The notes under the pieces: generated by a model | What the model saw: only the letters and a program-made list of their open reading frames with translations | What the model was told of the DNA's origin: nothing | Database searches by the model: none | Translations under genes and position numbers: made by a program | Shown here: one piece after another, positions 39,901 through 52,592 of the stretch | Position numbering within the stretch: the first letter of the stretch is position 1 | Layout: every line of letters starts with the position of its first letter | DNA from: Paramecium pentaurelia | Taxonomy: Eukaryota; Ciliophora; Oligohymenophorea; Peniculida; Parameciidae | NCBI GenBank assembly: GCA_905183005.1 | Contig: CAJJDO010000095.1 | Location: forward strand, 297,628 to 361,627 | Direction of reading: 5' to 3' | Length of the DNA stretch: 64,000 bases

Positions 39901-40929
39901 ATAGCTATTCTATCATTAATACTTTAAATTTCTAATTTAATCTAATTTCTTGAATCATTAATTATTGAACTTCGATAAGGAACATATTTAACATTATTAG
40001 TAAATTCTAGTAATTATTCATCATTTAAATAAATTATAAATTTAGATTGTGCATAATTAGGATAATCAACACAAAATTGAATAATAAAGGAATTATGATC
40101 TGGTAATAAAAAGTAATTTATTGCCGATAATCCTTTATTTATTACTAGGAATTTTATTTAAACTAGATATAATTTACAAATATACATTAATTATTGGTTG
40201 TTTAAAACCGTGAAAATTAGTTTATTTTCCAACCTTCACTACCATTATCCAGATTTTATAAATCAAAATATGACTTCCAAACTATCCAAAAAATACAATC
40301 TGTGGTTTAATCTAGACAAAATAGACATCCATTGTAACATTCATCTAATTCTATTGAAAAATCAGTAATTCCCCAAAAATTCTTAAAATTTTACAATTAA
40401 TATAAATACATCAGTATTACAAGAAGAGTGAAAGCTTACAGTAACTGAATTAAATGTATGCAGAGGATATTCTTTACAAATTAAAGAACTTTATTCTGTA
40501 CCAATATCACCACATAAATTAGATCCTGTATTTGCTGTAACCTGCCAATAATGGACCTTTGAATCTAAAATTATATAAAAATTTTGAGAGGCTGGCCAAT
40601 CATCAATTCTTAATATAAGATAATATTAAACTTCCAGTGCATGACATTAATACGTAAATGGTAATGAGGTGGCAAAATAAAATATTTCATCATTTAAGTG
40701 TCTCTTGATGAAATACATCCAAAAACTTGGTATCCTCCAAAAATGATGTTTCCTCCACAATCAGTAATATGAGTAGTTGCTCCATTATAAGGATTTATAA
40801 TTGCCCATCCTAAATTAATGTTAAATATTTACCTTCGTTATTAGTTATTTAAGATGTAACAAAATTCTAAATATACTATGCCTCAACAACGATTCCTAAG
40901 CATTGAAAAAAAAGGAATTTAAATAACAT
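36963..40929 (-). CDS. Cysteine-rich multi-pass membrane protein, 1289 aa (family member C)
   Basis: Intact: ATG at 40929, TGA at 36963-36965, four introns at 40810-40832, 40609-40631, 40382-40409 and 40163-40185, and 1290 codons exactly. A signal peptide (MLFKFLFFQCLGIVVEAQ) is followed by the family ectodomain module (CGGNIIFGGY, HWKIDDW, FWGITDF, CYNGCLFC). Next come cysteine-rich repeats, two with a clear CGDxxxxxxxxCDDGNNIxFDGC signature and one later variant (CGNGKKNQDELCDDGN), matching the DUF4215/Myxococcus-type cysteine-rich repeat. The last 400 residues hold at least five hydrophobic segments (for example MIIGQGIICVISIM, FFLAALALTIILLL, IYLLISGLLWIFI). It is a likely plasma-membrane receptor or surface protein. 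The second and third introns end AAG. Splicing them is required: unspliced reading destroys the conserved tryptophans and cysteines shared with the gene at 24790-25954. Confidence 0.87.
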
Positions 40930-41639
40930 TAAATATATATTAAAGAAATATAAATATCTTTATGAGTATATATAGTCGATTTAATATGACTAAACGTCGG
41001 TTATACTGTTGCTGTCCTTAAATTTCTATTATACTCATAAGGATTATTATCAAACAAGACTTATTTATCTAAAATAGTTTGATTTATTTTATTTAAGGTG
41101 ACCAAGACATTTAAATAAATTTTATTTTTTATAAATCATTAATTCAATATTTTCTTAGTTATCAAAAAGGGTATGTCGAAGATGATTTTGGAATTCTATA
41201 TTTATATATTTATTGATTATATAACATTAAACAGGTTCTTTTTTGTACTAATTCCTAAGAAAACTGCAATTATTATCATTTACAACAATGACATTTAAAT
41301 TAAATGTGATGTTTATTGTTTAACTTTTAAAGAAATTACTTGCAATCATTGATGCGATCTCAAAGTTTAATTCTTTTTTCTTAAAAGTTTAGCATCTATG
41401 AATATGTAGGAATTTTAACTACAAATAATTAAGATCCTTGATTATTAATGATTAATAAATAAATTACAAACTAAAAGAAAATTAAATTAAGCGCTTAAAG
41501 CAAGAAGCATATAAGATAATGAGTATGAATAATCAACAAAATTTATATTTGAAGGTACATTTATTTTACGTAATTATAGAATTAAAAATTTTCTATATAA
41601 ATATCACTTGGCTAAATAACTACTTCATTGTAAATTGAT
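40930..41639. other. Stretch without recognisable genes
   Basis: Upstream flank of the minus-strand membrane-protein gene. No coding region or repeat could be supported. Confidence 0.4.
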
Positions 41640-42540
41640 AATTATATATAATAATTTAAGAGATAATCATCGATTTAGTGAACCTAGGATAGAATTACTT
41701 TTTTATTTGAGATAATTAAAGAATACTCCTTTCAACCATCAATAATTTATAGATTTGTTATTTAAAAAAAATAATTCAGATTTAAGATTATTGAAAACTT
41801 ACTTCAAACTTTCCTTTTTAATATAATTAAAGGAAATTTGTGGATTCATTTTCAATAATTTCTCATAAGACTATCCATGACTTTTAGGATCAATATAAGG
41901 TAGCTGTTTCCGATTTAGTGGATTATTTTTTTGGATTCAGCTTAAATTCTTTTTAGAAATTCTAAATTATTCAATAAAAGAAATGTGATTATTGAAAACT
42001 ATATTTTTTATAATTTGAGTGGATAATATAAATACTATTTTAATTTTGATATGATTATTCTATGAAAATAAAGCTGGAGAAAATTAATTTTGATTAGGTT
42101 CTAAATTCTGTAAAATAATCTCACATGTAAACTGAACTCAAATATCTATAAGGCTATTACCAAATAGTTCTTAAAATACAAGGAATATCAATTTAATCCA
42201 CCTTATTAGCTATTACAATTATAATTATTTGTTTTAAAGGATTTTAATAATGGATTATATTTATTATAAAAGTAACTAAAGGGTTATATCACTTTAGTAA
42301 ATTTAAATGATTAAATTTTTGACTGAACCTTAAACACAACTAAGTAATCCTGTTTGGAATTCTAATGTAAATAGTTTGTTAATTCTCACAGCTCTTAATA
42401 TTATAGAATAGTTTTACATTAATTCTACACATCTTTGATATCTCCATAACTTTAAATACTAATATCAAATGTACAACTTCCAGCTTTCCCTCCCAAATAC
42501 TAGAAAGCCTTGATACCTACTAAAAAAAATAGTTTTTTAT
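41640..42540 (-). pseudogene. Coding remnants, unknown
   Basis: Minus-strand pieces with a coding-like residue mix: FQYLGGKAGSCTFDISIQSY then GDIKDV (about 42440-42535), and LNRKQLPYIDPKSHGQSYEK then NPQISFNY (about 41830-41920). TGA codons and frame changes separate them. They may be parts of one decayed surface-protein gene, but no family match can be stated. Confidence 0.25.
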
Positions 42541-43279
42541 AAATTCTTAATAAAAATGTTTAATTTTATAATCTAGAATTCAGATGATATTGTAAAATAT
42601 ATTAATAAATAAGACAATATCATATTCATATTATTAAAGTAGATGATTATACCATCTATAATCATTACTTTAACATTAAATCTTATATTAGAATATTATT
42701 TGCTTATTTAATTTTAAATGGAACTGAAAAAAATTTAGTTGATTGAGCTTATTAAATTATATTCTTTAAGAGCAAGGAATTTATAGTATTTCAATTAATT
42801 AAAAATTAATTTTAAGGGAAATATTAAATATTTATTTCCTTCTATCAGACGATCCCATTGGAATTTATTTTAGTCAAAAAGTAGTTAATTAAAATTTATT
42901 GTCCAACGATCTTAGATTCTCAGAAAACTCAGAAAGATTTATTAATTGATAATAATATTTATAGTTCCATTATTTCCTGTACTTATTATTTATTTTTACA
43001 CAATCCTGCATCCGTTTTGATTTAATTTAATTTTTTATAAAAGATCTGAAAAGAAAATTTCAATTTTTCATATTACCTCAATTTTTTAATAGAGGATAAC
43101 TCATGGAGATAATTTTAGCCTACTATTTTGAGCTAAATTTAATTAGTATGCTTTAAAACTTTTTATAAGTATTGTATAATATATGTTAGGCTAATGATAA
43201 AAATTCACATATTAAGATTCTGATAAGTTAAATTAATTCTACTATTATGGTTTATGTTACTATCAAACTAATTATTTGA

Positions 43280-43480
43280 AATTAATGGGGATTATAATTA
43301 CCCAAAATTGTAAATCTCTCAGCACATGCAATTAATGTTTGTTATAATTGATTCCTACATAATTTTCATTCAACATATAATTGAAACTCTATGCTGAAAA
43401 ATTCCAATTTCTACCCAATAATTACATTTTATTTTATCAAAATATACATAATTTAAGGGTAACAATAATAATTAACATTT
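43280..43480 (+). pseudogene. Cysteine-containing coding remnant
   Basis: The plus strand reads NCKSLSTCNQCLLQLIPTQF and continues to a TGA near 43485. The CxxxxxCxxC spacing is reminiscent of the cysteine-rich surface family but too short to assign. Confidence 0.25.
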
Positions 43481-43489
43481 TTTAATGAA

Positions 43490-44185
43490 AAGTATCTTTG
43501 GTCTTTTATTTCTTAAATATAATTTTGTCATAAAAATATGAATATTCATGCATTTATTAAGTGAAGTAATAATTTCCCAAAACCAAACTATATTTTAGAT
43601 AGCTTTAGTCAAGTGCTTTAAAGTTTGGAATATTTTTACAAGTTTGAGTCTTGTGATATTGATGCTAAATTTGGATATTGCATTAATTATCTATTTATCT
43701 AATTTATAATTTGATTTTAATTATATATTTAAAAGTAAGGACTTAGAAAGAATTATAGTGGTTTTTAATTTAATTGATAGAAAGCCATCAATAAGTGATT
43801 GATTTATTTATAATTATATTAATAGTAAAGAAGTTTAATTAATGATACTAAAATATGATTCATCAAATTGAATTAATAGAAGTAAAAATAACTAATTAAT
43901 CTTTTATTAAAATATTACGAGCGGTCGAAAAAAGATGGAATTAAATAAGATATTTTTAATTGATTATCCTTTCTTTTAATAAATCCTTTCATTTAAATTT
44001 GAAAGTTTATAATTTCCTTAGATTTGAGGTAAAATTATAATTGTATAATTAATTTTTTATTATTGATGGGTGCTATTTAATTAATTCACTAAATATCTTA
44101 CAATCTTAACGACTCTTCTAAATTTTAAGTTATTTTACTATTAGAATTTGAATAATAATTTAAAATATTAAAAAAAATAAAATAA
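43490..44185. other. Stretch without recognisable genes
   Basis: A+T-rich upstream flank of the MORN-like gene. No promoter signal can be named. Confidence 0.4.
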
Positions 44186-46481
44186 ATGGATAACAATTTT
44201 GAAGATATTGAATGGCAAGATGGTTAATTATAAATAAATTTCTCTGTAGTAAATGCACAAAATAATGAAATTCACTATATTTTAGATGGAAGCATTTTGA
44301 GAACTTAAGTAAGAGTTTACTACTATATTATTGAAAATTGAACCTGATGGTCAAGCAGAAATTATAATAAATCCATATCAAATTAAGTACTTAAAATGGG
44401 AAGGATTGATAGGAAATAATAATTAAAAGGTAGGCAAATGGATTCCTTATTGGAAAATGTAAGGATTATTTTTAGGAGGAATATATGATAATTTAGGATT
44501 GAGATAAGGAATTTGGAAAGATTTGGACGAAAATTTTTGGGAGTAATATTTGTATATTCACTTTTATTAGTTAAGCCTAAATTATTTAAAGAGGACAATA
44601 TTTCAACTCAAAAAAAATTGGAAGATGGAAAATTATTAATAAAAATTAGATAATGTAATTTTATTAAATTTGAAATTTAAGTGGAGGAGGTTAATATGAT
44701 GATTATAGGTAAAAAATAGGAAAATGGAGTGAATTATATAGAAACTTTTTCTCTCATAGTTCATCCATGTGTGATATTATCCATGAAGGGGAGTATAAAG
44801 ATGGAAAAAAAATTGGATATTGGATAATATTGGCTATGAATTAAGAAATGTATTCAATTAAGATTGAATTAATTTAAGTGGAGGAGGCTTATATAATGAT
44901 TTAGGATTGAAGAATGGATTATGGGTTGAATTTAGCAGTGGTTTACAAAAGTATGAATTGATATTGAATCTTTATTATTCAGTTCTAGTCAATTTATTTA
45001 TAAGGGAAATTATTTAAATGGTTTAAAGTAGGGTTAATGGAATACTTACTTTAGAGATCCGTTTTTTTATAAGAAGTTTGAATTAATGTAAAAATTCAAA
45101 ATTTATCAATAGAGGAGGTGGACGATATGATAACAATGGATTCAAAGATGGATTATGGATAGATATAAACGAAAGTTTCCATAAGTATAAAGATTAAGTC
45201 CATATCTTTTTTAGACTAAATCAATTCACTTATAATGGAGAGTATAAAAATAATAAATAACATGGTCGCTGGTATATAATGTATAAAAAACAAAGAGGGC
45301 AACAGTTCAATTAGATGTAAAATTTGATTATTTCATCAATAACTTTTTCTAGAGGTGGCGGATCCTTTAATTAATATGGGATGAAAGATGGCATATGGGT
45401 TGAGTTTGCAGATTGGTATGCGAGGTATAACTAATAAAAATATTATAGTGAAAGCTTGGTAATGTTTAGAGGGGAATATCAGAATTCACAAAAATTTGGT
45501 AGATGGGATATTCGATTTAAATATGGGAATTTTTATGATTATTAATTGATGTAAAAAAAAAAAAAAACCAATAATTAGTGGTGGTGGAACTTATGATATT
45601 AATGGATTGAAATAAGGTTAATGGATTGATATGAATGAACATTCTTACACTCTTAATAGTTTGATAACTTATAATGGTGAATACAAAGATAATGTTAAAT
45701 AAGGATTTTGGAAAACAATGTTTTGGAGTTATCTTACTATGGCTAATTTTGAACAAAGGTATTAATTTAAAGCATAAATTATTAAAGTGGAGGTGGATCA
45801 TTTAATCAATGTGGAATGAAGGACGGCAAATGGATAGAACTTCATCCATAATTTTCTTTATACACACAAATTATCCATATTGGTGATTATAGAAATGGAT
45901 AAAAATGTGGCAAATGGGACACTTGTATTTTGGAGACAAAATCTAATAAATTCGAAAAAATGTAAAGATTATCAATACTGAATGTAATAGTGGAGGAGGT
46001 TGGTATGATTTGGATGGAGTCAAGTATGGTATATGGGTGGATTTAATTGATAAGGCTACTATGTATATTTTGAAGATCTTATTATTCTAGATTTAGTTCT
46101 ATAACATTTAGAGGAGGATATATAAATGGGAAAAAAAGTGGAAATTGGATTATTATGCATCGAGATTAAAATTTTAATTACATATAAATGTATGAATTAT
46201 TAATTCTTTAATAATTTTAGTGGTGGAGGATCATTCGATTAGAATGGATTTAAAAACGGTATTTGGATTGAATTAGGAGGTGATTATTATAAGTATGTAG
46301 TATTGTTTCATCTAATTATTAGAGGAAAATTAGAGACTTTTAAGGGTGAATATAAATAAGGCTAAAAATGTGGTATATGGGAAGTATATTCAATATATAA
46401 AATAATGTAAAACTAATTATTATTTGGAGAAAAAATATAATTAAGTATGATGAGAATGAAATTATGTCTATAATCAAATGA
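44186..46481 (+). CDS. MORN-like (YwqK/MORN_2-type) repeat protein with about 15 introns
   Basis: Nine tandem units, each GGGxYDxxGxKxGxWxEL followed by a second half GEYxxGxKxGxW, as in MORN_2/YwqK-like repeats (for example GGGRYDNNGFKDGLWIDI, then YNGEYKNNKQHGRW). Introns fall before the GGG block and usually between the two halves: 44543-44570, 44655-44681, 44850-44878, 44951-44982, 45088-45112, 45185-45214, 45317-45352, 45425-45448, 45551-45578, 45759-45787, 45962-45990, 46063-46090, 46190-46220, 46293-46322. The N-terminal reading starts MDNNFEDIEWQDGQL. Two breaks are not explained by introns: one base near 44300 and one in an A8 run at about 44610, so the gene may be decaying or the assembly wrong there. 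The last exon is uncertain. MORN repeats elsewhere bind lipids or partners; the role here is unknown. Confidence 0.72.
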
Positions 46482-47699
46482 TTCAATAAATTATATGAGA
46501 GAATTTATCAATTTCTTTTTATCTGCTTATAATGTTGTTAGACTAAAGTTGAATTTGATTTTTTACTTTAATAAAGAAAAGTTTATTAAATTAATATAAA
46601 ATGATTTTTTTTGTTAAAGTTAAAATGATTAGATTTAAAATTTTATCAAAAATGTATATCAATTAAACTAAATATGGTAGGCTATTTGTTAAGAAGATTT
46701 AAATAGAAGTCTCATAAGGCATTTATTATTAACTAGAAAATCAAATTATTAGTAAAATATATTTATTTAATCAATTATTTCAGTATTTGAAATAGTTCGA
46801 GATTCATATATTAATATCTTTACGATAATTCAAATTGGATTTGATTTAACAAACTATTTAATGTTGTTTGATTTATGATTGAAATATATTTTTGTTCTGA
46901 TATTTGAGTGAAAATAGATAAAAAGATTTACATTGCACCCTCACTTACTTCTAATCAATATTAATCCTATAATGGTTTTTACCAATTACTATGTTAGAAA
47001 AGTGCTTAATATTATCGTTTAAGCCTTGTAATACATTAGTGAATTTGAAGCACAAAACTATTTATAATTTATTAAGATATAAGTGAAAATCTACCTCTTT
47101 ATTCAATACTATAATTTATATAATCCATCCTTTTAATATTTAAAATAGTTAAGCAGGTATGCATAGATAATATTTAATACATATATTGTCACCTTTTTCA
47201 AAAACAATTAGTAAATAAATTGTTTTTAAAAAATAAATAGTCTTTTCTTAAATTTATAAATGATCCATCTTGTAGTTCAATTAAAAAGAAAACTGAAAAT
47301 AAATTTTTCTAAAAAGATTCGGCATAAGTTAGAATTCAGATTGAAATTTACTTTCTATATGATACTTGCTGAAATCTTTTCTTCTATAATCAAATGTTTA
47401 TATATTGTTAATTTAAAATTACATCTTAAAAACTAACTGTCTACTGATATGTATTTTAAATTTGAGCAATTATTACTAATATGAGGTAAAATTTAAAATT
47501 GCTTAAATCTACAATTGAGGAATTTATCGTTCATATTTAAAGTAATAATTTCAATTTTTAATTGTGATTTAACTTTTAATTTATAATTATTTTAGAATAG
47601 ATATATTATAATATAAATGATCCCTTAAAATATTTTTAGAATTAAAAATATATTAAAATCATAAGCTAAAAGTGCTAATTAAAACATTAACTTAATTCA
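46482..47699. other. Stretch without recognisable genes
   Basis: A long TGA-free frame continues from the MORN-like gene to 46879, but its residues do not look like a conserved domain. Otherwise nothing was seen. Confidence 0.35.
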
Positions 47700-48400
47700 T
47701 TAAATTGCATTTCAACATGAAATAAATTCATAGCTTAGAAGAATGAATGCTACCTAATTTATCACAATAATTTGGTTAAAATAATAAGGAAAATATAAAC
47801 AGCGTTTTGGAACTAATTTTTCTGAGATATACAGTTAAAGATGATTAATTTAGGATTTACTTTAAATTTTAATAAATATAAGCTCATTTAATGTCTGTTC
47901 TTTATATTAAATTCTTAGAATTCTCAAACAACATAATATAGAATTAATAAATGGTAAGTTGATTTTGAATCGAAAATTTTAAGAAGATCATTATTATAAA
48001 AGTTGTCGATTGAAATAAATAAATTTTTATGTCAAAATGGGAAAGAGTTCTAATACCTCTTAGTCTTGATCAGAAATCATTCATATCACCTAGTTTAGCA
48101 AATAGCAACCATTATGATTATTGTCAGTTATTTTGATAACATACATAAAATAAAAATGATCTAATAAAATCCTAAACCTTATGATCTCTATTCTTTTACA
48201 TTTCCTCAATTTTAGGTTTAAAAAAATAGTAAAATATCATAGTCGTTGAAGAAATTATTTTTGAGATGGGTCCGGTTGATTTATAAAATAAGTTTACAAT
48301 AGAAAAAATAGAATTAGAGAATAATTTTATATTCTATATCTTATGATGAATATTCATTTAAAGTGAAGCACATTTATTTCTATATTTCAAAGAAAAAATT
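47700..48400 (+). pseudogene. Possible coding remnant, unknown
   Basis: Isolated coding-like pieces on the plus strand: WERVLIPLSLDQKSFISPSL with NSNHYDYCQLF (about 48040-48130) and IIVVEEIIFEMGPVDLQNKF with TIEKIELENN (about 48235-48330). They lie in different frames and no family is recognised. Confidence 0.22.
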
Positions 48401-49608
48401 ACAACTAAAAAAAAAATTATCGAATTGAAAGAATTCTTAGAAAATTCTTTTCTAATTCTTTAAAAATATTTCTATTTTGTAATGGTTTATTTTTTTAAAT
48501 AAATTCTTACAATATTTAATTACAATCAACTCAATAAAATTAATCAAATTAAAGAGATGTATTATTAATAACATTAAATCTCAATTTTGGTTCTAAATTC
48601 AATCTCTCTTTAGATGATTATTTTGTTATTTCAGATTTCTTGATTGATTTCTATGTAGTTTAACATTTGAAATATTTAATAAACCCTAAAGATATTGAAC
48701 ATAATAGTTAGTTAAGAAATCCAAGATTTAGATGGAATAATTTTTGTTTTTTCCTATAAAATATTTATTACTTTTTATTAAATTAACTTATACTATTTCA
48801 AATAAAAATCATTCTTTGTTCTATAACTTTTCAAAATTGATGGAAGATATCTAAAGTGAAAATCTTTTCTTTATTAATAATAATATTTATTTATTAATAA
48901 TAAAAATTGTTAGCCCTATTTTCTCACTAATCTATTTTTTATTTATTCATAATTCCTTAATGAAAATCTATGGTTCATTGAGCCAATTACTCTCTCAAAT
49001 TTTCTCATGTATGATAGTAAAATATCAATATTTTAAAGAATCTATTTTAGACTTTTTCTCTTATTATTATTAGTGTTCATCAAGTAATTTTGATGTAAAA
49101 TATTGCCCTAGTGATTTTGTTTATTTAAATACAAATAATTCTTAATTTAAATCCTAAGTTTTCAGAAATTACTAACAAGATGATGTGAGTGGAATCATGA
49201 ATTATCTTTTGTATTTATTTTAATTTTGTATTATTTAATAACTCTATGATCAAATTCTTAAATGTAAACTTAGGTTGTCCTGTTATGAAATTAATTCAGA
49301 GACTTTTTCATTTCTAATTCAAATATATATATATAGGGATTAAAAAGATTTAAAAACCGTTCTATTGTCTTTTTTTCATCCAATTATTTGTAAAAAGGAA
49401 TTCGGAGAGATTTTAAAAAATGTGTTTGTGAGCTTTTTGGAAGTTAAAAGGAATGTAAATTTTGGTTGTGTATTTTGGAAAATAATTTTTTCACTTGATA
49501 GATTGCAGCATATTTGATAAAGGTAATTTTTAAGAATCGTCATATAAATGTGTATTTGATGGTTCAATTTGCTTATAATTTTTAGAATGTAGAGTTATAA
49601 ATTAGAGA
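48401..49608. other. Stretch without recognisable genes
   Basis: Strongly A+T-rich. No coding region or repeat could be supported. Confidence 0.4.
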
Positions 49609-49983
49609 ATGAATGTGCTAATAAAAATTAGTATTGTAATTATTGCTTTTGGTTTGTGGGGAAGTGAAAAATAATCTATTTTCACTTTATGCAAAGTGTT
49701 TCCGATATATTTAACAAATAATAGCATATGCAAAGAATGTTTTGATGGTTTTATTATAAGCGAATATGGTTATGGACTTATCGAATAAATGGAGTCATGT
49801 TCATATTATGTTAATGTTTTGAAAGTAAAAGAATATTGTTTTGGAATAAAACTAAAGCAAAATGTGTTGAAAAGGTGTGTGAAAATCTACCATTTATTTA
49901 GGATTATTAATGTAAGTCATATTGAATTGATTGTAAAGTATGCATACAACTTAAGGAATTCATTTTGTCAAAGGAAATAATGA
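49609..49983 (+). CDS. Small secreted cysteine-containing protein candidate, 124 aa
   Basis: An uninterrupted frame from ATG to TGA. It begins with a convincing signal peptide (MNVLIKISIVIIAFGLWGSE), followed by a chain with cysteines in CKVFPIY, ICKECFDGF, SCSYYV, EYCFG and RCVKIY, and NSFCQRKQ at the end. G is more frequent on this strand than in the surroundings, and TAA/TAG are almost unused, unlike the other genes here. This could mean a different origin or simply low Gln content. No homologue is recognised. The frame is long enough to be unlikely but not impossible by chance. Confidence 0.4.
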
Positions 49984-50079
49984 AGTAATGCATAGAATAA
50001 GTTTGTTTGTGTATCTATATCTGCGACACTGCTCCAAATTCACTCTCAAATTATCGATTATGATAATCTTTTAAATTGA

Positions 50080-51161
50080 GACTGATAACATTCATTGTAT
50101 TTCAGAAATAAAGGGACGTAAAAATAGACCTAATCATGTAAAGGTTTTGCTTTTAAAATTGGTTGCTAATCAATAAACTAATTAGACTGTGTATAGTATG
50201 AAAATAAATGTGAATAAAAATAATATTATCATTCTCCAATTTATTCTAGTTATAGAGATTGTCCCCAATCTGCAAATGATATAGATAATTTAATGGAGGA
50301 TGTTAAATTATACCTTTTCCATATGAAGTTATATTGATTTTATAGGTATGGGTATTTTTATTTGGCTTGAATCCATATTGTTAGAATTTATAAATAAATA
50401 GAATGAAATAATAAAAGTAATTAGTTAAATAAGAATGTGTAGTGTGAATTCCAAAATGCATACATTTCGATATTTTTACCACTACTCAACCATCAAATTA
50501 ATGTGAAGTAATTACTGAAAGTAAAAGTGATGAATTCTGTCGATTATCTAAAACTTTTGTGTTGGTGAGGATAATATCAATATGTAATTGATATATATGA
50601 CTTTTACAACTAGATGTCCTGAGAATACTGATTGTTCCCAAAAAATTTTTTTTAGTAGGTGATACGTCTTTAAGTTTTTGTTACTCTAGTTACTATTTCA
50701 GTTTATAATAATAAAACAGAATTTTACCTTTTAATCTTTAGCCACCCTCTCAGACAAATATCAATAATGTTAAGACTATTCATTTTCATAAAGGTATGAT
50801 ACAAATTGATATTACTGTGTATTATCGACTTCATTTGCTTTGAAGATAGGTTCATAATCTCTTTTTAATTCATCAATTAATCAATATAGAATATAATTTG
50901 GATATAATTAAAAGAAAAAATATAATCCAATTTGAAAAGAAGTTATGGTTATATTTTACTAAAATTCACAAATTTTTTAGTGTTCAGTTTACACTTATAA
51001 ATGTTCTAATAATAGTTACTGTAGTTCAAGTATTATTTAATTCATTTCTGAACGAATACCTTAATCGATTATCACTGTAGCATGGCTTAACCTAAATCAC
51101 ATTAAGATTGCAACAGTGTAAGTTTTTGATAAAAAATCTAATTTACAATAAGCACAAAGTG
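50080..51161 (+). repeat. 1082-bp direct repeat, copy 1
   Basis: Appears identical to 51163-52244, with one N between the copies. Contents are A+T-rich with no recognised gene. The N and the apparent lack of differences suggest two contigs overlapping by 1082 bp that were joined rather than merged, not a biological duplication. Confidence 0.9.
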
Positions 51162-51162
51162 N

Positions 51163-52244
51163 GACTGATAACATTCATTGTATTTCAGAAATAAAGGGAC
51201 GTAAAAATAGACCTAATCATGTAAAGGTTTTGCTTTTAAAATTGGTTGCTAATCAATAAACTAATTAGACTGTGTATAGTATGAAAATAAATGTGAATAA
51301 AAATAATATTATCATTCTCCAATTTATTCTAGTTATAGAGATTGTCCCCAATCTGCAAATGATATAGATAATTTAATGGAGGATGTTAAATTATACCTTT
51401 TCCATATGAAGTTATATTGATTTTATAGGTATGGGTATTTTTATTTGGCTTGAATCCATATTGTTAGAATTTATAAATAAATAGAATGAAATAATAAAAG
51501 TAATTAGTTAAATAAGAATGTGTAGTGTGAATTCCAAAATGCATACATTTCGATATTTTTACCACTACTCAACCATCAAATTAATGTGAAGTAATTACTG
51601 AAAGTAAAAGTGATGAATTCTGTCGATTATCTAAAACTTTTGTGTTGGTGAGGATAATATCAATATGTAATTGATATATATGACTTTTACAACTAGATGT
51701 CCTGAGAATACTGATTGTTCCCAAAAAATTTTTTTTAGTAGGTGATACGTCTTTAAGTTTTTGTTACTCTAGTTACTATTTCAGTTTATAATAATAAAAC
51801 AGAATTTTACCTTTTAATCTTTAGCCACCCTCTCAGACAAATATCAATAATGTTAAGACTATTCATTTTCATAAAGGTATGATACAAATTGATATTACTG
51901 TGTATTATCGACTTCATTTGCTTTGAAGATAGGTTCATAATCTCTTTTTAATTCATCAATTAATCAATATAGAATATAATTTGGATATAATTAAAAGAAA
52001 AAATATAATCCAATTTGAAAAGAAGTTATGGTTATATTTTACTAAAATTCACAAATTTTTTAGTGTTCAGTTTACACTTATAAATGTTCTAATAATAGTT
52101 ACTGTAGTTCAAGTATTATTTAATTCATTTCTGAACGAATACCTTAATCGATTATCACTGTAGCATGGCTTAACCTAAATCACATTAAGATTGCAACAGT
52201 GTAAGTTTTTGATAAAAAATCTAATTTACAATAAGCACAAAGTG
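51163..52244 (+). repeat. 1082-bp direct repeat, copy 2
   Basis: Second copy of the segment at 50080-51161, starting straight after the single N at 51162 and ending at AAGTG, where unique sequence resumes. Confidence 0.9.
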
Positions 52245-52592
52245 CACAGTCAAATTATAAATATATTCGGATTGTACATATAAAGAGGCTTGCGAAAAAA
52301 AATATATAATTAAGACTGTTATAAGTATTCTAATGCTTATTAAAATATCTGCGATGTTGCAGTTCATTTGATGTTACCCCATTCAAACTCATATAGACAT
52401 CGTTTGAATGCTTCTTGCATGTAACTAAACTGTTAGGAATGCCAATTTCTATTATTTTCATTTAAACAGCGGATGCTAACTGCTATTTTTACTGAAAAAA
52501 TGCTTTTGGGATGGTTAACCCTGTTAATGCCTTAGTGATTATCAATTATTTAAAAAGATTATTTTAATTAATACTGTTTTAATTAATACATA

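Noticed and set aside
46482..46881. Long TGA-free extension of the MORN-like gene
   Set aside because: Residues show no repeat or domain pattern. With a single stop codon and low G, such open frames are expected by chance.
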